Source: Rhyzopertha dominica
Lineage: Eukaryota; Arthropoda; Insecta; Coleoptera; Bostrichidae
Length of the DNA stretch: 64,000 nucleotides
Direction of reading: 5' to 3'
Assembly (NCBI GenBank): GCA_025024175.1
Contig: QCXZ01000047.1
Location: 682,001-746,000, forward strand
Below are positions 10,058 to 22,012 of the stretch, one piece after another. The number at the start of each line of letters is the position of its first letter. The first letter of the stretch is position 1. Below the pieces are notes generated by a model. It made no database searches. It saw only the letters and a program-made list of their open reading frames with translations, and was not told the origin of the DNA. The translations under genes and the position numbers were made by a program.

Positions 10058-10561
10058 GTCGCAAAAGGCTTACATATGTTTATTTATTTGTTTTGGTTTT
10101 AAAGCAATACATTTGGAACTAGTATCCGATCTCACCACTGACTGTTTCATGGCCGCACTAAAGCGCTTTGTTGCTAGACGTGGCAAACCGCGTAACATTT
10201 ATTCCGATAATGCCTCAAATTTTGTTGGTGCAAACGCACAGTTGAAGAAGCTTTCTAAATTCTCAGCTGACAAAGCAGAACATTAACAACTTTTGTGCTA
10301 ATGAAAATATCTCTTGGCATTTCATTCAGCCCCGCTCTCCCCACTTTGGTGGATTATGGGAGGCCGGCGTTAAAAACGTAAAACACCATTTAAAACGTGT
10401 AACTGGTACAGCTTTACTTACATTTGAACAATTGTACACGGTGTTGACACAAGTAGAGTCCGTGGTGAATTCCCGTCCTTTGACACCTCTTACTACCGAC
10501 CCTAATGATCTAAACCCCTTGACACCTGCTGACTTCTTACTTGGAAGAGATCTTCAAGATG
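10058..10561 (+). pseudogene. BEL/Pao integrase fragment, left half
   Basis: Translation gives a BEL/Pao integrase core: AIHLELVSDLTTDCF, FVARRGKPRNIYSDNASNF (carrying the catalytic Asp), then in another frame PHFGGLWEAGVKNVKHHLK and LTPADFLLGRDLQD. A stop and frameshift at about 10284 break the frame. The sequence stops at a TA where the next element inserts, and the same polyprotein resumes at 13111. The 5' part of the retrotransposon (gag, protease, RT) is absent, apparently lost at the boundary with the tandem repeat. Confidence 0.82.
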
Positions 10562-10563
10562 TA

Positions 10564-13108
10564 GGGTAAACCCGGGAGAGATGGCACAGCCGATATTGTC
10601 TGTGGTTTCTTGAATAAAATAAGAGTGCATCTGTGCATAGCGAGACCACATACGTTGCTATTGGGTGCAGCAAGAAAATAAAGGAAATCTTCGAAACTGC
10701 GGTAAGTAGAGCCGAAAATTGTTTTTGCATGGGTCGGCTTTTGTTCGACGTTCGTTTGTAGGGCGCCAAATAAACATTAAAGTCAATTTCTTTTAAATTA
10801 TTTGCGCGGAGCGTAAGCGTGTCGTTTGTTAGGTTATATTACCAAGGGTGTATGAAACAAGTTAGCTCATTGTAAAACGGCCAAGGGGCGCGCCATCTCA
10901 CCCGGACAAAAAGGAGAGATGGCTCGATCTAAGCCGGGATAGTTGGCGCACCCCATATGTGAGCTAAAACTGATATTTTAAATAAGTTTATTATTTTCCA
11001 GTTATGCCGACGTTCTACAAAAGGAAAGCGGGCGTTATAAGGGGCAACTGGACTGCAAATGACTTGCAAAATGCTGTCAGCGCCATTACCGAAAGGACTA
11101 TAACTATTAATCAAGCAGCAAGAACATTTGGTGTACCAGCATCCACAATCAGAAGGCGTATGCGAGTTAACAGTTTCGCTAAAACACCACTTGGCCCTTC
11201 AGTACTCGGCGCGCAAAACGAAAGCAAACTGGTGGCCCATATCAAAAAATTACAGAAATCTGGATTCTCCCCACGAGAAGGAAAGTGCGTATAATGGCTT
11301 ACAAATTGGTAGTTCAGTTAGGATTGAAACACAATTTCAATAATGACTTGGGAATGGCAGGTGATGAATGGATGCAGTCGTTTCTTCGTCGCAACCCGGA
11401 ATTGAGTATAAGAAAAGTTGAAGCTGTTTCTCTTTCGCGGGCTGAAACTTCCCGATCTGACGTAGAAAAATACTTTCAACTGTTAAGAGATACTCTAATA
11501 AGCCACGACCTAACAGAAAAACCTGGGAACCTGTACAATGTAGACGAAACCGGCCTTCAATTGAATAGTCGTCCAAGCAGTGCTGTTGCAGCCAGGGGAT
11601 CTACACTTGTGGTGAGTATTACATCGGCAGAAAAGGGCGAGACCATTTCTATGATTGCCTGTTGCAATGGAGAAGGAAGGTTTTTACCACCCACGTGTGT
11701 TATAAAGGGGAAACATATGAAGCCGGAATGGAAGGACGGCATGCCTCCAGGATCGAATATTATGATGTCACAGAAGTCAGCGTACGTTACAACAGACCTA
11801 TTTTTTGAGTGGCTCAAAACTCAATTTGTGCCGCGAAAAGTACAAGGAACTGTANTATTAATACTGGATGGTCACGCTTCTCATTGTACATCTGTTGAAA
11901 TGCTCGAGTACGCAGAAGAGAATAACATTCTACTTCTATGCTTGCCCAGTCACAGCACTCATTTCCTGCAGCCGCTAGACAGGTCCTTTTTTAAATCACT
12001 AAAGNGGTTTTACTATCAAACATGCAATAATTATGTAAAGATGAATCCCTCTNGAANAATTAATCGTATGGGATTTGGGAAGCTTCTTAGTGAGGCATGG
12101 TCCAAAGCTGCTTCCATAATGAATGCAGTTTCTGGCTTTGAAGCAACCGGAATTGTCCCGTTCAATCCGAAGGTAATACCCGACCATTTTTTCTTTCGAG
12201 ACCGTGAGCATAGGCCCGTTGATCCGATTGGTGTTGTACATCCCCCAGTTGATGAACGAAACTCTCCCGTCCCTGGGCCATCAAGAGAAAGAAATCCTCA
12301 GACCGCAGCTAGTGTCCAGGACACATCAAATCAGATAAGAAGCGCAAGTCAAAACAATGAAGAAACAGGAGCTGATTCAATCACACCTGGAAANANGCTT
12401 GACCAGATTTCTCCAGTCCCCGTGATTGCTCCACGTGTGCAAAAAGCACGTCAAAATTCGAAGCGGTTGGCTTCAATTCTAAATTGCACCAATAACATAA
12501 CTTTGCTTAAAGAAAAAAAAAGAAGTCTCCATGAAACGGGCCAGTAAAGGCAAAAATCCTTCCATCATTAAAAGAAGTCGGAAGAAGATTGTTGAATCAG
12601 AGTCATCAAATGATGAAGAAGATGCACCGTTTGCCTTAAATGACGAAGAGGAAGTCACATCGGAGGAAGAAGACTGTTGCCAAGGATGCGGCTAAAGTTA
12701 CAAAGCTACTAAGAAGACTGTGGACTGGATTAAATGCCTCCCATGCTCTCGATGGCTTCATGAGGATTGCAACAAGTACGAGAACTATTGCGACTCATGC
12801 GGCAGGTTTAGAAATAAGAAAACTTTTCCTGTGCATTTTCACGAGTTTTGCTTATTTTTCTGCGTACGTCATCTCTCCCATACTAGGTACACCATCTCAC
12901 CCTGCTTAGTCCGGAAGAGATGGCGCACCATTGATAAAAAAGAATCGTTTATATTTTTTGTTATATTTGAAATATGTTCAATTTTATGTTACATATGTAT
13001 CACCCGTTGGTGTGGCTGTATGCTTATGAGAGTTTATGTATCAGGTAATAAAAATTTTCGTGATATCTGGATTTGAATTTTACTGCGCCATCTCTCCCGA
13101 GTTTACCC
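10564..13108 (+). mobile_element. pogo-type element inserted into BEL/Pao
   Basis: Inverted ends: the left starts GGGTAAACCCGGGAGAGATG, and the reverse complement of the right end reads GGGTAAACTCGGGAGAGATG. TA is duplicated at 10562-10563 and 13109-13110. Related subterminal motifs (GGAGAGATGGC and inverse) recur near 10907 and 12900. On both sides the flanking DNA is BEL/Pao pol, which reads through if the element and one TA are removed. Several N bases lie inside. Confidence 0.87.
11004..12815 (+). pseudogene. pogo-type transposase with C-terminal zinc finger, broken
   Basis: The N-terminal psq-type HTH (INQAARTFGVPASTIRRRM) is in one frame to 11294; the core continues in another frame from 11285 to 12547. 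The core has the three catalytic Asp contexts YNVDETG, LILDGHASH and LQPLDRSFF. A one-base slip in the A-run at about 12510-12522 moves the frame again. An acidic linker then leads to a Cys/His cluster (CCQGCG, a stop at 12693, then IKCLPCSRWLHEDC and YCDSCG), which resembles the PHD-like finger at the C-terminus of many insect pogo/Tigger proteins. The two frameshifts and the stop make this copy non-functional. X residues come from N bases. Confidence 0.85.
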
Positions 13109-13385
13109 TACCAACCACAGACTATTCAGACACCAAAGATGCTTTACTGTCCAAATTTGAGTGGCTGCAGAAAATCATCCAGCACTTCTGGAAAAGGTGG
13201 TCGAAGGAGTATGCGACCGACCTTCAGACCAGAACCAAGTGGAAGCAGCACCATCCAACTTATGATTAAGCCAGGAAGCTTAGTCATCATCAAAGAGGGC
13301 AACTAGCCCCCACTGAAGTGGCGCTTAGGCAGGATACTCATCCAGGTGCCGACGGCGTCGTTCGTGTGGTGATGTTAAAGTGCAA
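13109..13385 (+). pseudogene. BEL/Pao pol fragment, right half (DUF5641-like)
   Basis: This continues the polyprotein broken at 10561. It reads FEWLQKIIQHFWKRWSKEY and LQTRTKWKQH, then after a frameshift APTEVALRQDTHPGADGVVR. That is the DUF5641 region at the C-terminal end of BEL/Pao integrase. The left and right halves confirm one element split by the pogo insertion. Confidence 0.8.
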
Positions 13386-13390
13386 TGATA

Positions 13391-14022
13391 GAATGTAAAA
13401 ACGCGCGGTTGCGAAAATATGCGTCTTACCCATCGATTAATCTATTGGTCGTGATCATATCTATGTATTTGTTTTTTATGTTATTCAGACGTTTCATTGT
13501 GTTCATGCTTATATATTGTTATTTGAAATACTGTATTTCAAGGCGGAGGGCATGTTCATCGCTTTGTTTGAATTTTGAAACGCGCGCGTCCCGCTACTAG
13601 CGCCCGAACCGAGAGGTGACAGCAGGGGGTTCAGCGAAATGAAAGTGACAACGCTGTTATTCATCCAAGGACGAACGTATTCATTTCATTCAAAAGTGGT
13701 TTTGTTAGCATGTCAACCGCCAACGGTTCATGCAGCTTGCAAAATACAATAAATAGTGCAAAATCAAGCATCAGGACTTATTCAATCATCAACAGAGGGT
13801 ATTTCGTAAATACGAAAAAATCATCTTCTTTCTCTCTGGCACTCATGGAAATATTTGCTTCACTTCAGTTACATTGCGGGAATGGGATGTTCCCCGTATA
13901 TTTCTATTTTAAGGTATTTGGTTATAGTTGTTTTGTTCCTCAAAATAGGAAAACAGTAGAATATTTGATATGAAATCAAGTATTTATCGTAACTAGAAAA
14001 ATTAAATGAAGTATTTATTTAA
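13391..14022 (+). other. BEL/Pao 3' region, possible 3' LTR start
   Basis: Past the end of BEL/Pao pol there is a purine-rich tract (AAGGCGGAGGG) at about 13540-13550 followed by CATGTTC. That is the kind of polypurine tract and TG start seen at BEL 3' LTRs. The other LTR is not in the window, so the boundary is a guess. No other gene is seen to 14022. Confidence 0.35.
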
Positions 14023-14115
14023 GTAAGAATTTAGATAGCAATGCCATCTGTCAACATTACACTGACATGATGACAAAGCCACCTAGCTGCCTTAACGGGT
14101 ACTACTTCCTAAAGT
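14023..14115. repeat. dispersed ~93-bp repeat (copy at 59457-59548)
   Basis: From AAGTAAGAA to CTACTTCCTAAAG this stretch is nearly identical to 59457-59548. Shared core strings include ATGCCATCTGTCA, ACATGATGACAAAGCCACC and TAGCTGCCTTAACGGG. The sequences diverge sharply on the right side. The second copy is part of a 278-bp insertion with a 13-bp target duplication. Confidence 0.8.
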
Positions 14116-14171
14116 GTGTTATTATTGTTTCTTTAACTGTTCACAGTCGTTGTCGAGCTGGGCTTTTTTTA

Positions 14172-15060
14172 ATGGACAACATGGAGAATACAAATTCAGG
14201 GGCGCAAGGTCAAACTGGCGAACCAGTCGATCTTCGTGATCTGTTGCAGCAACAATCAACCATACTCTCGACTTTTATTCAACATCAACAGGCCATGAAC
14301 GAACATTTTTTGAAAATTACGGTGCAACCAGTCGGCGACCTACAAGCTTCAGTAGCCAACTACCCTGCATCTTCACATACGTTGGACACGATGGCAGCAC
14401 CGGCTGCTCAATCCTCTAGTAATGACAGGAACATTATCCAAGGGTTGTCAGGTTCAATCTCCACGCCATGCGAAGGAGGTAACTCTTAACGTAGCAGAAA
14501 GTACACCAAATAATGTAAATTTGGACGATTACTGGAAACGTGTAGCATTAGCTTTAGGTAGTCGGGTCCCCCACGCTGTTACTGTGGAAAAACTATCTTT
14601 CGGTCTACAGAACGTCAAAATCCTCTGCTCAGTTTACATCCATTAGATAGATTTGTCAGGCCTTTAGGCGCTTCACAAGATGATGCCTTAGGTATTGCTT
14701 TAGATTGTTTAGCTGATTCAGCTGCAGATTGGAGAGATTTACAAAAAGATTCTTGGACCACGTTTGAAAACTTTAAACCCGCCTTTCTCCAATTTTATTG
14801 GAGCTTGAGCAGTTTCAAATATTTTTCAGATAGGAAGTTATCTATGACCGATTCTTTTTTATGCCAGACTAATTCTTATAAGTTATTCTCACCAGTCATA
14901 CCAGAAAATATTATTTTAGCAGAGATTATGCGACTGCTACCCGTCACTGTATAATCATTGTGGGCTACAGTTTCTAACCGTACCATTTCAACAGCTATGG
15001 AGTTTCTTGAACGTCAGGTTTCAATCGCAAGTAGACCTCAAATCACATTACTGTTCCGCC
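14172..15060 (+). pseudogene. retrotransposon gag relic
   Basis: The first frame (ATG at 14172 to 14489) is glutamine-rich (LLQQQSTILSTFIQHQQAM), as in the N-terminus of insect LTR-retrotransposon gag. After frame changes a capsid-like part appears: DCLADSAADWRDLQKDSW, TFENFKPAFLQFYW and ILAEIMRLLPV, then a stop near 14952 and a further short open part. The A-DW...SW-F...F motif series is typical of Ty3/Gypsy-type gag. No protease or RT follows, so this is a fragment. The family could also be BEL/Pao. Confidence 0.6.
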
Positions 15061-15869
15061 CCGTACAGCTGCTGCTGTTGACCAGTTTTATTAATGCCGT
15101 CCTCGAAACAATAAGATTTTTCTGTGCCACCCCCTCAAATATGTAAAAGTTGTTATCTTGACGAGCGTAGTTCTTCGAAAAACCTCCAAAAAATTTTGTG
15201 TTTATTAAATTTGTTCCTGAAGGGTTAAATAGTATGATTACCACAAAATTCTGTTATTACTGCATGATAAAATTGTGTGTTGTTATATGGGAGGAAATTT
15301 CCTTTTTCCAGGCAATTTTCAATGCGAAAGGGATAAAGGGAAATTATAACAGATTTGAGGAATATTTTTCAGCATTAGGGGTTATACATTTAAATAAAGT
15401 TCTCCCATAATTAGTAAATACATCTACTAATGTAATACTGTATCCTGTAAATGGTGTCTGATTAGCACCTATGCAAGCTTCTGTCCGTTGAATTATTAAT
15501 AAGTTTGCCTGTCAAGTTTCATACTTGTCATTTGTCAATGTAGTCCTGGCGAAATTTGCCATTTAATTTCATTGAGGGTGAAAAAAAGAATGAAAAGCTG
15601 CCTCTAAGTGAAATGTGGACAAGACTGTACAGTACCACAGACTTTTCTAATAAAAAACTTTATTATAATATACGCTATTCTTGACAAGCAATACGGCACC
15701 TACCGTTAAATGTGGCAATTGAGCTATGGGCCATCGGCTGTTTATTAATTAGAGTTTTTGACGGTTAGTTGACGATTTTGTCCAACGTTTTCTTTGGTTC
15801 TTTTTGTATTATATGAACCATTATTGCTGTGTACTTCAGGTAAGACCCAATTAAATATATAATATAACA
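15061..15869. other. no gene seen
   Basis: AT-rich, with short open frames that match nothing I recognise. It may be 5' sequence of the pogo relic that follows. Confidence 0.45.
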
Positions 15870-17558
15870 GAAGTTTTTACTGCTTGTCTTCGTGAACATT
15901 TTATCTCAAGAAAAGAACCTGGTAGAGCGCTGCTAGTTTTAGACGGCCACCTTTCTTATTGTTCAGATGTTGGGTTAGTGGATTTTGCTGCAGCAAATGA
16001 TGTTATTCTGTTTTGTCTTCCAAGCCTCTCTTTGCCTGCAGCCACTAGATCGGTCATTTTTTAAGCCTCTCAAGACATATTGGTCACTAGCATGTAATAT
16101 AACTGGGTGCATAACCATCCTGGTCGCAAATTAAATAGCCTACAATTTGCTTCTCTTTTGAATTCTGCGTGGTGCAAGGCAGCTATTGTGCAAAATGGAG
16201 TGTCTGGTTGCGGAAACTATGGAATTTATCCCTATGATCCATTAAAAATTCCCGACCATGCTGTTGTTGTTGACAATTGGCATTTTGCAGACAGTTTCCC
16301 ACAAACTATGTTAGTAATGTTGTGGATAAATTAAGATTTTATGAAATTGGCACACAGATAAGAAATGATCATCTAATACTGGGATTCGACGCTTTCTTAT
16401 ATGAAAAATAAGCAGATACTGAACTGGAACTTGTAAGACAGAATATGAGGCAACTTTCCAGATTACTGCTGGAGCTAAATAAACTTAACCCCAGCTTAAA
16501 ATGTATAAGCGACTTACTAAACCAAGATAGATTTGAAGTAGTAATTGATGCTACAAAAGCTTTAAGTTTAAGAAACGAAGGTGCAATTTACTATTGCGAT
16601 TTATATCTTAGAAGTCATGCCCATGAAAAGATCACGCATTATGAACTTGCCTCTATTTTTAATAGAGCATATATGCGAAGAGCATCAATTGAGAAAGGAG
16701 TGTCCGGATTCAGAGCTGCAGAGATATGGCATATAGAACACAATAAATTTTCTGAAGATGATTTCAGCGTGATAGATGATGGGGCTGATGTTTCAGGTAT
16801 CCAGATACCAATAAACTGAAATGAATCTGGAGTTAGTGAAGAAACCATTCCGGGACAGTGTAAATCGAACCAAGGATGCCTCCAGTCCCTAAGCACCAGA
16901 CACCTGAACCTGAGGCTGGACCTTCGAATAGATTCGAGGCTTCATTCGCTAGTTACCATACACCTGAACCATAACCTGGCACATCTAAAAGTAGTGAGAG
17001 ACAACCCGATCCATCTGCATCAGAAGTCATTGCAAAATTGGCCCCGCTTCCAGGACCCATTACAATCAGAGCTTCAAAATCACGTGCAAAGCAACAATCG
17101 AAAATTTTCACAGCCACACCACTGAAAAGTCAACTGTAGATTACAGAAGAAAAAAAGCAGCGTAAAAAGCAAGACCAGGATTTGAAGAAGCTTAGGACCA
17201 AGAACAAAAACACAAAGCGAAAAAGGGTAGAAAAACAATCTGGCAAAATCAATCTGCCTTTGAGCAAAAANCATTGGGTCAGAAAGTTACATNTAGGTGA
17301 TTAGAATCCGAAAGTTGCGATGAAACCCGGTTGTGCAACGACGATGAACTAGATGACTTAGATCCCACTGAAGATGATCATATGTGCTTGGTTTGCGGTA
17401 AATTTGGACGTGACATGAGATTTGGTATCGTTGTGTATTGCGCGGCAGTTGGGCGCATTCAGAATGTAGTGGCTGGGACTCGGCTGTTAACTACACGTGT
17501 GACATATGTATTAAGGCGCACAAAAAGAAAACTAAGAAGTAAATACATATGTTTTTGA
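15870..17558 (+). pseudogene. third pogo-type transposase relic with C-terminal zinc finger
   Basis: Fragments in several frames follow the order of a pogo transposase. ALLVLDGHLSY (second Asp) is followed in a shifted frame by LQPLDRSFF (third Asp). Next comes FASLLNSAWCKAAIVQNGVSG with YGIYPYDPLKIPDH. A Pro/Ser-rich then Lys-rich linker spans about 16870-17250. The end is CLVCGKFGRD, then in another frame WAHSECSGW and YTCDIC, a PHD-like Cys/His finger. A segment at 16445-16819 repeats a related motif (ELASIFNRAYMRRASIEKGVSGF), so two different transposase or gag-like relics may be fused here. The N-terminal half and the element ends were not found. Confidence 0.65.
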
Positions 17559-17657
17559 CATGTTTTATGTTGTTACAGATTTAGCTTCATTTATTTGTCA
17601 TAAATAAAGGTTTATTTATGTTTTCAAGTTTTTCGTCTTATTTTAAAACTTGCGCGC

Positions 17658-19600
17658 AATTGGGTATTTGCCATGTATTTATATTTTATTAAATTGCATA
17701 TTAAGAGGTAGCATCTAATCCACAAAACAGCTGTGACAGCTTATAAATTCGAAAAAATGGATCGTAAGGTGTATTCTTAATATTAAAGATGTGAATATTT
17801 AAAGGGACCGCCAAAACGCGAACATATTGGCCGTGACGTCAGGTCTCTTGTAAATGCCCGCTTGTTTACATCTGGGGTTAGCGCGTCACGCGTCAGCCTC
17901 AGTCCGTCAAATTATCAGTTTGTTGTTTGCGTTTATTTTGTGACAAGCGAATTAAAATACGCCAAGTGAAATACTTATGAGTTATGTCTTCTGAAGGCAT
18001 GTTCATTGTTATGATATTTGTGTACAGCGACGAGCGGCTCAACGCGTCGGAGATGAGGAACGTAAAAGCAACAGCAGAAGTGAACTTTTTATCAAATTAA
18101 CGTAGCAATGATAATTGATTACAGTGGGTTGTTGGAAACATACTATTTGTAAAAATAAAAATGTAAGAATAAAAAATACACCCTAAACTTGACATCTATT
18201 TTAGAGGTCAGAATAAATATAAATTGCCATTTATTTTCGGGGCTCTTGAGGAAATTTCTCGTCAATCATTGAAATATAAAGAAGCGTCAGCAACTGTATC
18301 AAATATTACGAAAACTGAATTGAAAGCATTTTTTGCAATTTTGCTTCTGGCTGCTGCAAAGAAAGATAATCACCTGAATATAAAAAAAAATGTTTGATGT
18401 CACTATTTCCGGCACTTTTTATAAANCTTGTATGAGTTCTNAGCGCTTTGCATTCATTGCTAATTGTCTGCGATTTGATGATAAACAAACTAGACAAGAA
18501 AGACCCAAAGATGATGCATTTGCACCCATTCTGGAGGTATGGGATAAGTTTATTGATATATGCAAAACAGTATACACCCTCGTCGTATGTTACAATAGAT
18601 GAACAGCTCTTAGCTTTTAGAGGTAGATGTCCATTTCGAATGTTTATTCCTAATAAGCCTGCAAAATATGGAATCAAAATCGTCATGGTTTGCGATACAT
18701 CATCCAAGTACATGATTGATGCCATACCGTACCTGGGAAAAAGCATCAAAACAGATGGTCTACCGCTTGCTAATTTTTTTGTCAAGGAGCTAACAAAAAC
18801 AATTCATGGAAGTTATCGGAATGTTACGATGGATAATTGGTTCACTTCGGTTAGTCTTGCTGATGAATTGTCAGAAAATCCCTACAAGTTAACAATTTTA
18901 GGAACTTTACGTAAGAATAAAAAGGAAATTCCCCCAGAACTTTTACTAACAAAAGATAGACGCCCCGCTACTTCCATGTTTTGCTTCGATAAGCAGAAAA
19001 CACTGTTATCGCATTCTCCAAAAAAGGAAAAGTTGTTTTGCTTCTTTCGACACGAAGGAGCAGAAGTGTGCGTACAGACAAAAAAACCATGCATTGTTTT
19101 GAACTACAATGAAACCAAGGCCGGTGTTGATACGTTTGACCAACTTTGTAGCACCACGAGTTGCAGCAGAAAAACACGAAGATGGCCCTTATGTATATTT
19201 TACGGCATTTTGAATGCAGCTGGCATTAATTCATATGTCGTATATTGCCACAATGAAATGAAAGCAAATGTCAAACCATTTTCCCGCTGCAACTACATGA
19301 TTGATTTAGCCCATCTACTTGCCAAGTCACGGATGGAGAACAGACTAAAGATTCCAAACTTGCGCAAAGATATCCGCCAATACATTCGAGATATTCTAAA
19401 AATTCCCGATAACCCAGAACGTGTGCCTCCCTCAGAGAAGAAACGTAAAGTATGTTACTATTGTCCCAGCAGAATAAGGCGTATGACCACCACATATTGC
19501 AACAAGTGTGGTTATGCGATATGCGGTGAGCATCGCGGTAATTACTGTACTGTATGCACAATAATAATTTTATTTTATTATTAAACTACATCTTTATTTT
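17658..19600 (+). mobile_element. piggyBac-like element, copy with transposase, right end not found
   Basis: The left end AATT-GGGTATTTGCCATG at 17658 is shared with copies at 23343 and 48756. About 590 bp of 5' sequence is common to the three (for example GGACCGCCAAAACGC and TGACGTCAGGTCTCTTGT). Only this copy continues into transposase coding sequence. The matching right end (AATACCC-AATT) is not visible after the transposase, so the copy is truncated or diverged there. Confidence 0.7.
17984..19584 (+). pseudogene. piggyBac-like transposase, frameshifted
   Basis: A possible first exon (ATG 17984, about 26 codons ending RLNASEMRN) is followed by GTAAAAG and, at about 18204-18211, by possible acceptors. 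Coding then resumes with NKYKLPFIFGALEE. The frame shifts at an A-run near 18385 and again near 18580. The main frame (18448-19584) carries the three catalytic Asp contexts: VTIDEQLLAFRGRCPF, VTMDNWFTS and KAGVDTFDQLC. The C-terminal Cys-rich domain has CYYC, YCNKCGYAICGEH and CTVC. The family performs seamless cut-and-paste transposition. The two frameshifts and N bases argue that this copy is dead, or that the assembly has small errors. Confidence 0.82.
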
Positions 19601-19962
19601 AGTTTGCAGACTGCAAGCATTTCATGTAATCCTACTTAAATAAATATTTTACATCTATTTGGTAATTTTTTTTAAGNTGTAAAATTTACGACACATTAGT
19701 GTTTACGTGTGTAAAAAGCATATTAGTGTTCTAGGGTTAAGGGCGAATATTTTTAAAAGCAATAAAACACTTTGTTTCGAACTTGTTCGTTTCTGTTTCA
19801 CTTTTTGTAAAAACTTAAAATGCAACCCTCATATAACTCCTTGTTTTGGCTTATGTCAAACGCCATTATTATTTTTATAAGTAGCTAAAATTAACACTTG
19901 AAATTTTGCATTGATGAGTAAACCTAGACCTACCTTCTACTGACTGCAACAGTATATGAATA
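19601..19962. other. no gene seen
   Basis: AT-rich 3' flank of the piggyBac-like transposase, containing an AATAAATATT polyadenylation-like string near 19640. Nothing else is recognisable. Confidence 0.4.
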
Positions 19963-20776
19963 TGTGGTGACCTAGTTAGTGTGAGGCTAAGCGGAACAAA
20001 AACAGTCGTAAGCAGGTCAGCAAGAATGGGACATTTGCTTAGCATGCAGTTCAGTATTTATACTTCCATGTAAACAGCACGTAGTGTGTAAAGTAGACCA
20101 GCCAAGGATATATATAGGGAGATGTTATTATACGTAATTAGTCAGTAAGAGTAGTTAGTAAGTAGCCACTGTGATAGTGATGTAAAATCGTAATAAATTG
20201 TGTAACTCGCCATCTGATGTTTTCATCGAAACATCCCTGCTCGATGGACTAACTACCCCACATTGGTAACAGCAGTGGTAACCAACTACCGCCATATCTG
20301 GTGGTCCCGAGAAGAACCCGTAATCTTCTGATGGACGAAGACTAGCTGCAACCCGACGTAGACTGTGAACTCCCATAACTGGTAGAGAATAACACGCAAT
20401 GCGGTTGACCCAACCCAGCAGCAGCAGCGTCTACAAGACTGCACCAGGACGTTTACAAGGTACCACCGACTCCACCACCAGTCGCCCGTCAATTTAAGAT
20501 GAATCCAGCACCCGCACACAATAGGGCAAGTGTCGTTGCCCGCCTCTCTGCAAAGATCGAGGCCATGAAGAGTGAGCTGGAGCCAACGATGGAGGCAAAG
20601 AATGACTGGCAGACGTGCAGAACGACCAGGGAGAGGTCGCACTCAAGGCATTGTCCACACTCGAGAAAAAGAGGCAATGGATGCCACTGCCAGGACAAGC
20701 ATGGGAGAAGACCCAACAGGTGCCGGGCCTCCCATAGCATGGAGAAATCGAGAAACGCTGCAGGGAATCACTAGCG

Positions 20777-21292
20777 ATGGCAGGTGATTCTCCAACTCCT
20801 GCAACACGCCGTCTCTTTGTTCACGACGGAGATATAGGAACCAGTTTTTTGACAGACACAGGGGCAGATGTCTGCGTGTGTCCACGATCACAAGCTCGAG
20901 GACCACGTCACAAGACAGCATATGGGTTTGCCGCCTCAAGCACCCCAACAGTCAAAGTCGTAGTCAGCGACACAGCATATCCACCAATACTGGTAAAATT
21001 TCTTACTGTGATTAAGCCAAGCAGGCAGCTCACGCTCCCGAAACATGGAACAGTGCACCACGACGAGACCACGCCCAGACCTCCNGTGTGTTGCAGACCC
21101 CAAAGACTAACGCTCGAGAAGCTGAATACAGCCGAGCAAGAGGTCCAGAATGTGGAATCGCTAGGACCGTCCCGGACCGCTACCCAGTCCGGCACGTAGA
21201 AGACTTCGCTCAGTCATTGAGTGACAGGAAGTACTTCACCACCATCGATTTTGTTAGGGCAAATAGCAGATTCCAGGCGACTTCAATGTACT
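20777..21292 (+). pseudogene. Gypsy protease and start of RT
   Basis: An aspartic-protease core is clear: RRLFVHDGDIGTSFLTDTGA, with the DTGA active site. Downstream, in another frame, PDRYPVRHVEDF and KYFTTIDFVRAN match the first RT blocks of Gypsy elements (the Asp of motif A is in TIDF). RT motif C, RNase H and integrase are missing, so most of pol has been deleted. A gag-like ORF at 20499-20774 precedes it. The order protease-RT and the motif style fit the CsRn1-like branch. Confidence 0.72.
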
Positions 21293-21925
21293 AGTAGCCG
21301 CTCCACAGAACTGAAAGCGCACCTACGTAGTGGAACCGGATTATAGCTGAAAAGTATCCAGATTCCACTTAATGATGTAGCCGTTTTTGTGGCGTTCAAC
21401 CCACAACGTCTATCAGTTCGTTCCCAGGTAACTACGAAGTCCGAGCTCCGAAGCACTCTTAAGGATTATCGCATCCAGTGCTTGTTCGAGAGGTGCCACC
21501 GCCGCCGAAAGGTCCACGGCGAAGAACCTAGACGACTCAGCAGGTTTCACAACAAGTTCGACGTACGACACTGCGACGGCCGCGAATTTGTCAAAACTGC
21601 TGAGGGAAACAGTTTTTATAAGGTTACGGTCAGCGACTGCATCAGCATATCGCGAAGGTTAACGTTCAAGTGCAACGACGTGAACGACCGACCAAGTTTG
21701 TTGGACACCGAGGCCCAGGAAAGTCCAGTAGCTGCCATACCTAGGATCTCATCCAGTGGAAGATATCGTGTGCAAAACACTAGGAAGGGGGTGTGTGGTG
21801 ACCTAGCTAGCGTGAGGCTAACCGGAACAAGCAGGTCAGCAAGAATGCGACATTTGCTTAGCATGCAGTTCCGTATTTATACTTCCATGTAAACAGCATG
21901 TAGTATGTAAAGTAGACCAGCCAAG

Positions 21926-21926
21926 G

Positions 21927-22009
<83 letters not shown>
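21926..22009. repeat. (TA)n microsatellite inside the 3' LTR
   Basis: About 84 bp of TA dinucleotides with a single TG interruption near 21949. The same position in the 5' LTR (20108-20116) has only about 9 bp of TA, so the array expanded after the element inserted, or contracted in one LTR. Confidence 0.9.
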
Positions 22010-22012
<3 letters not shown>

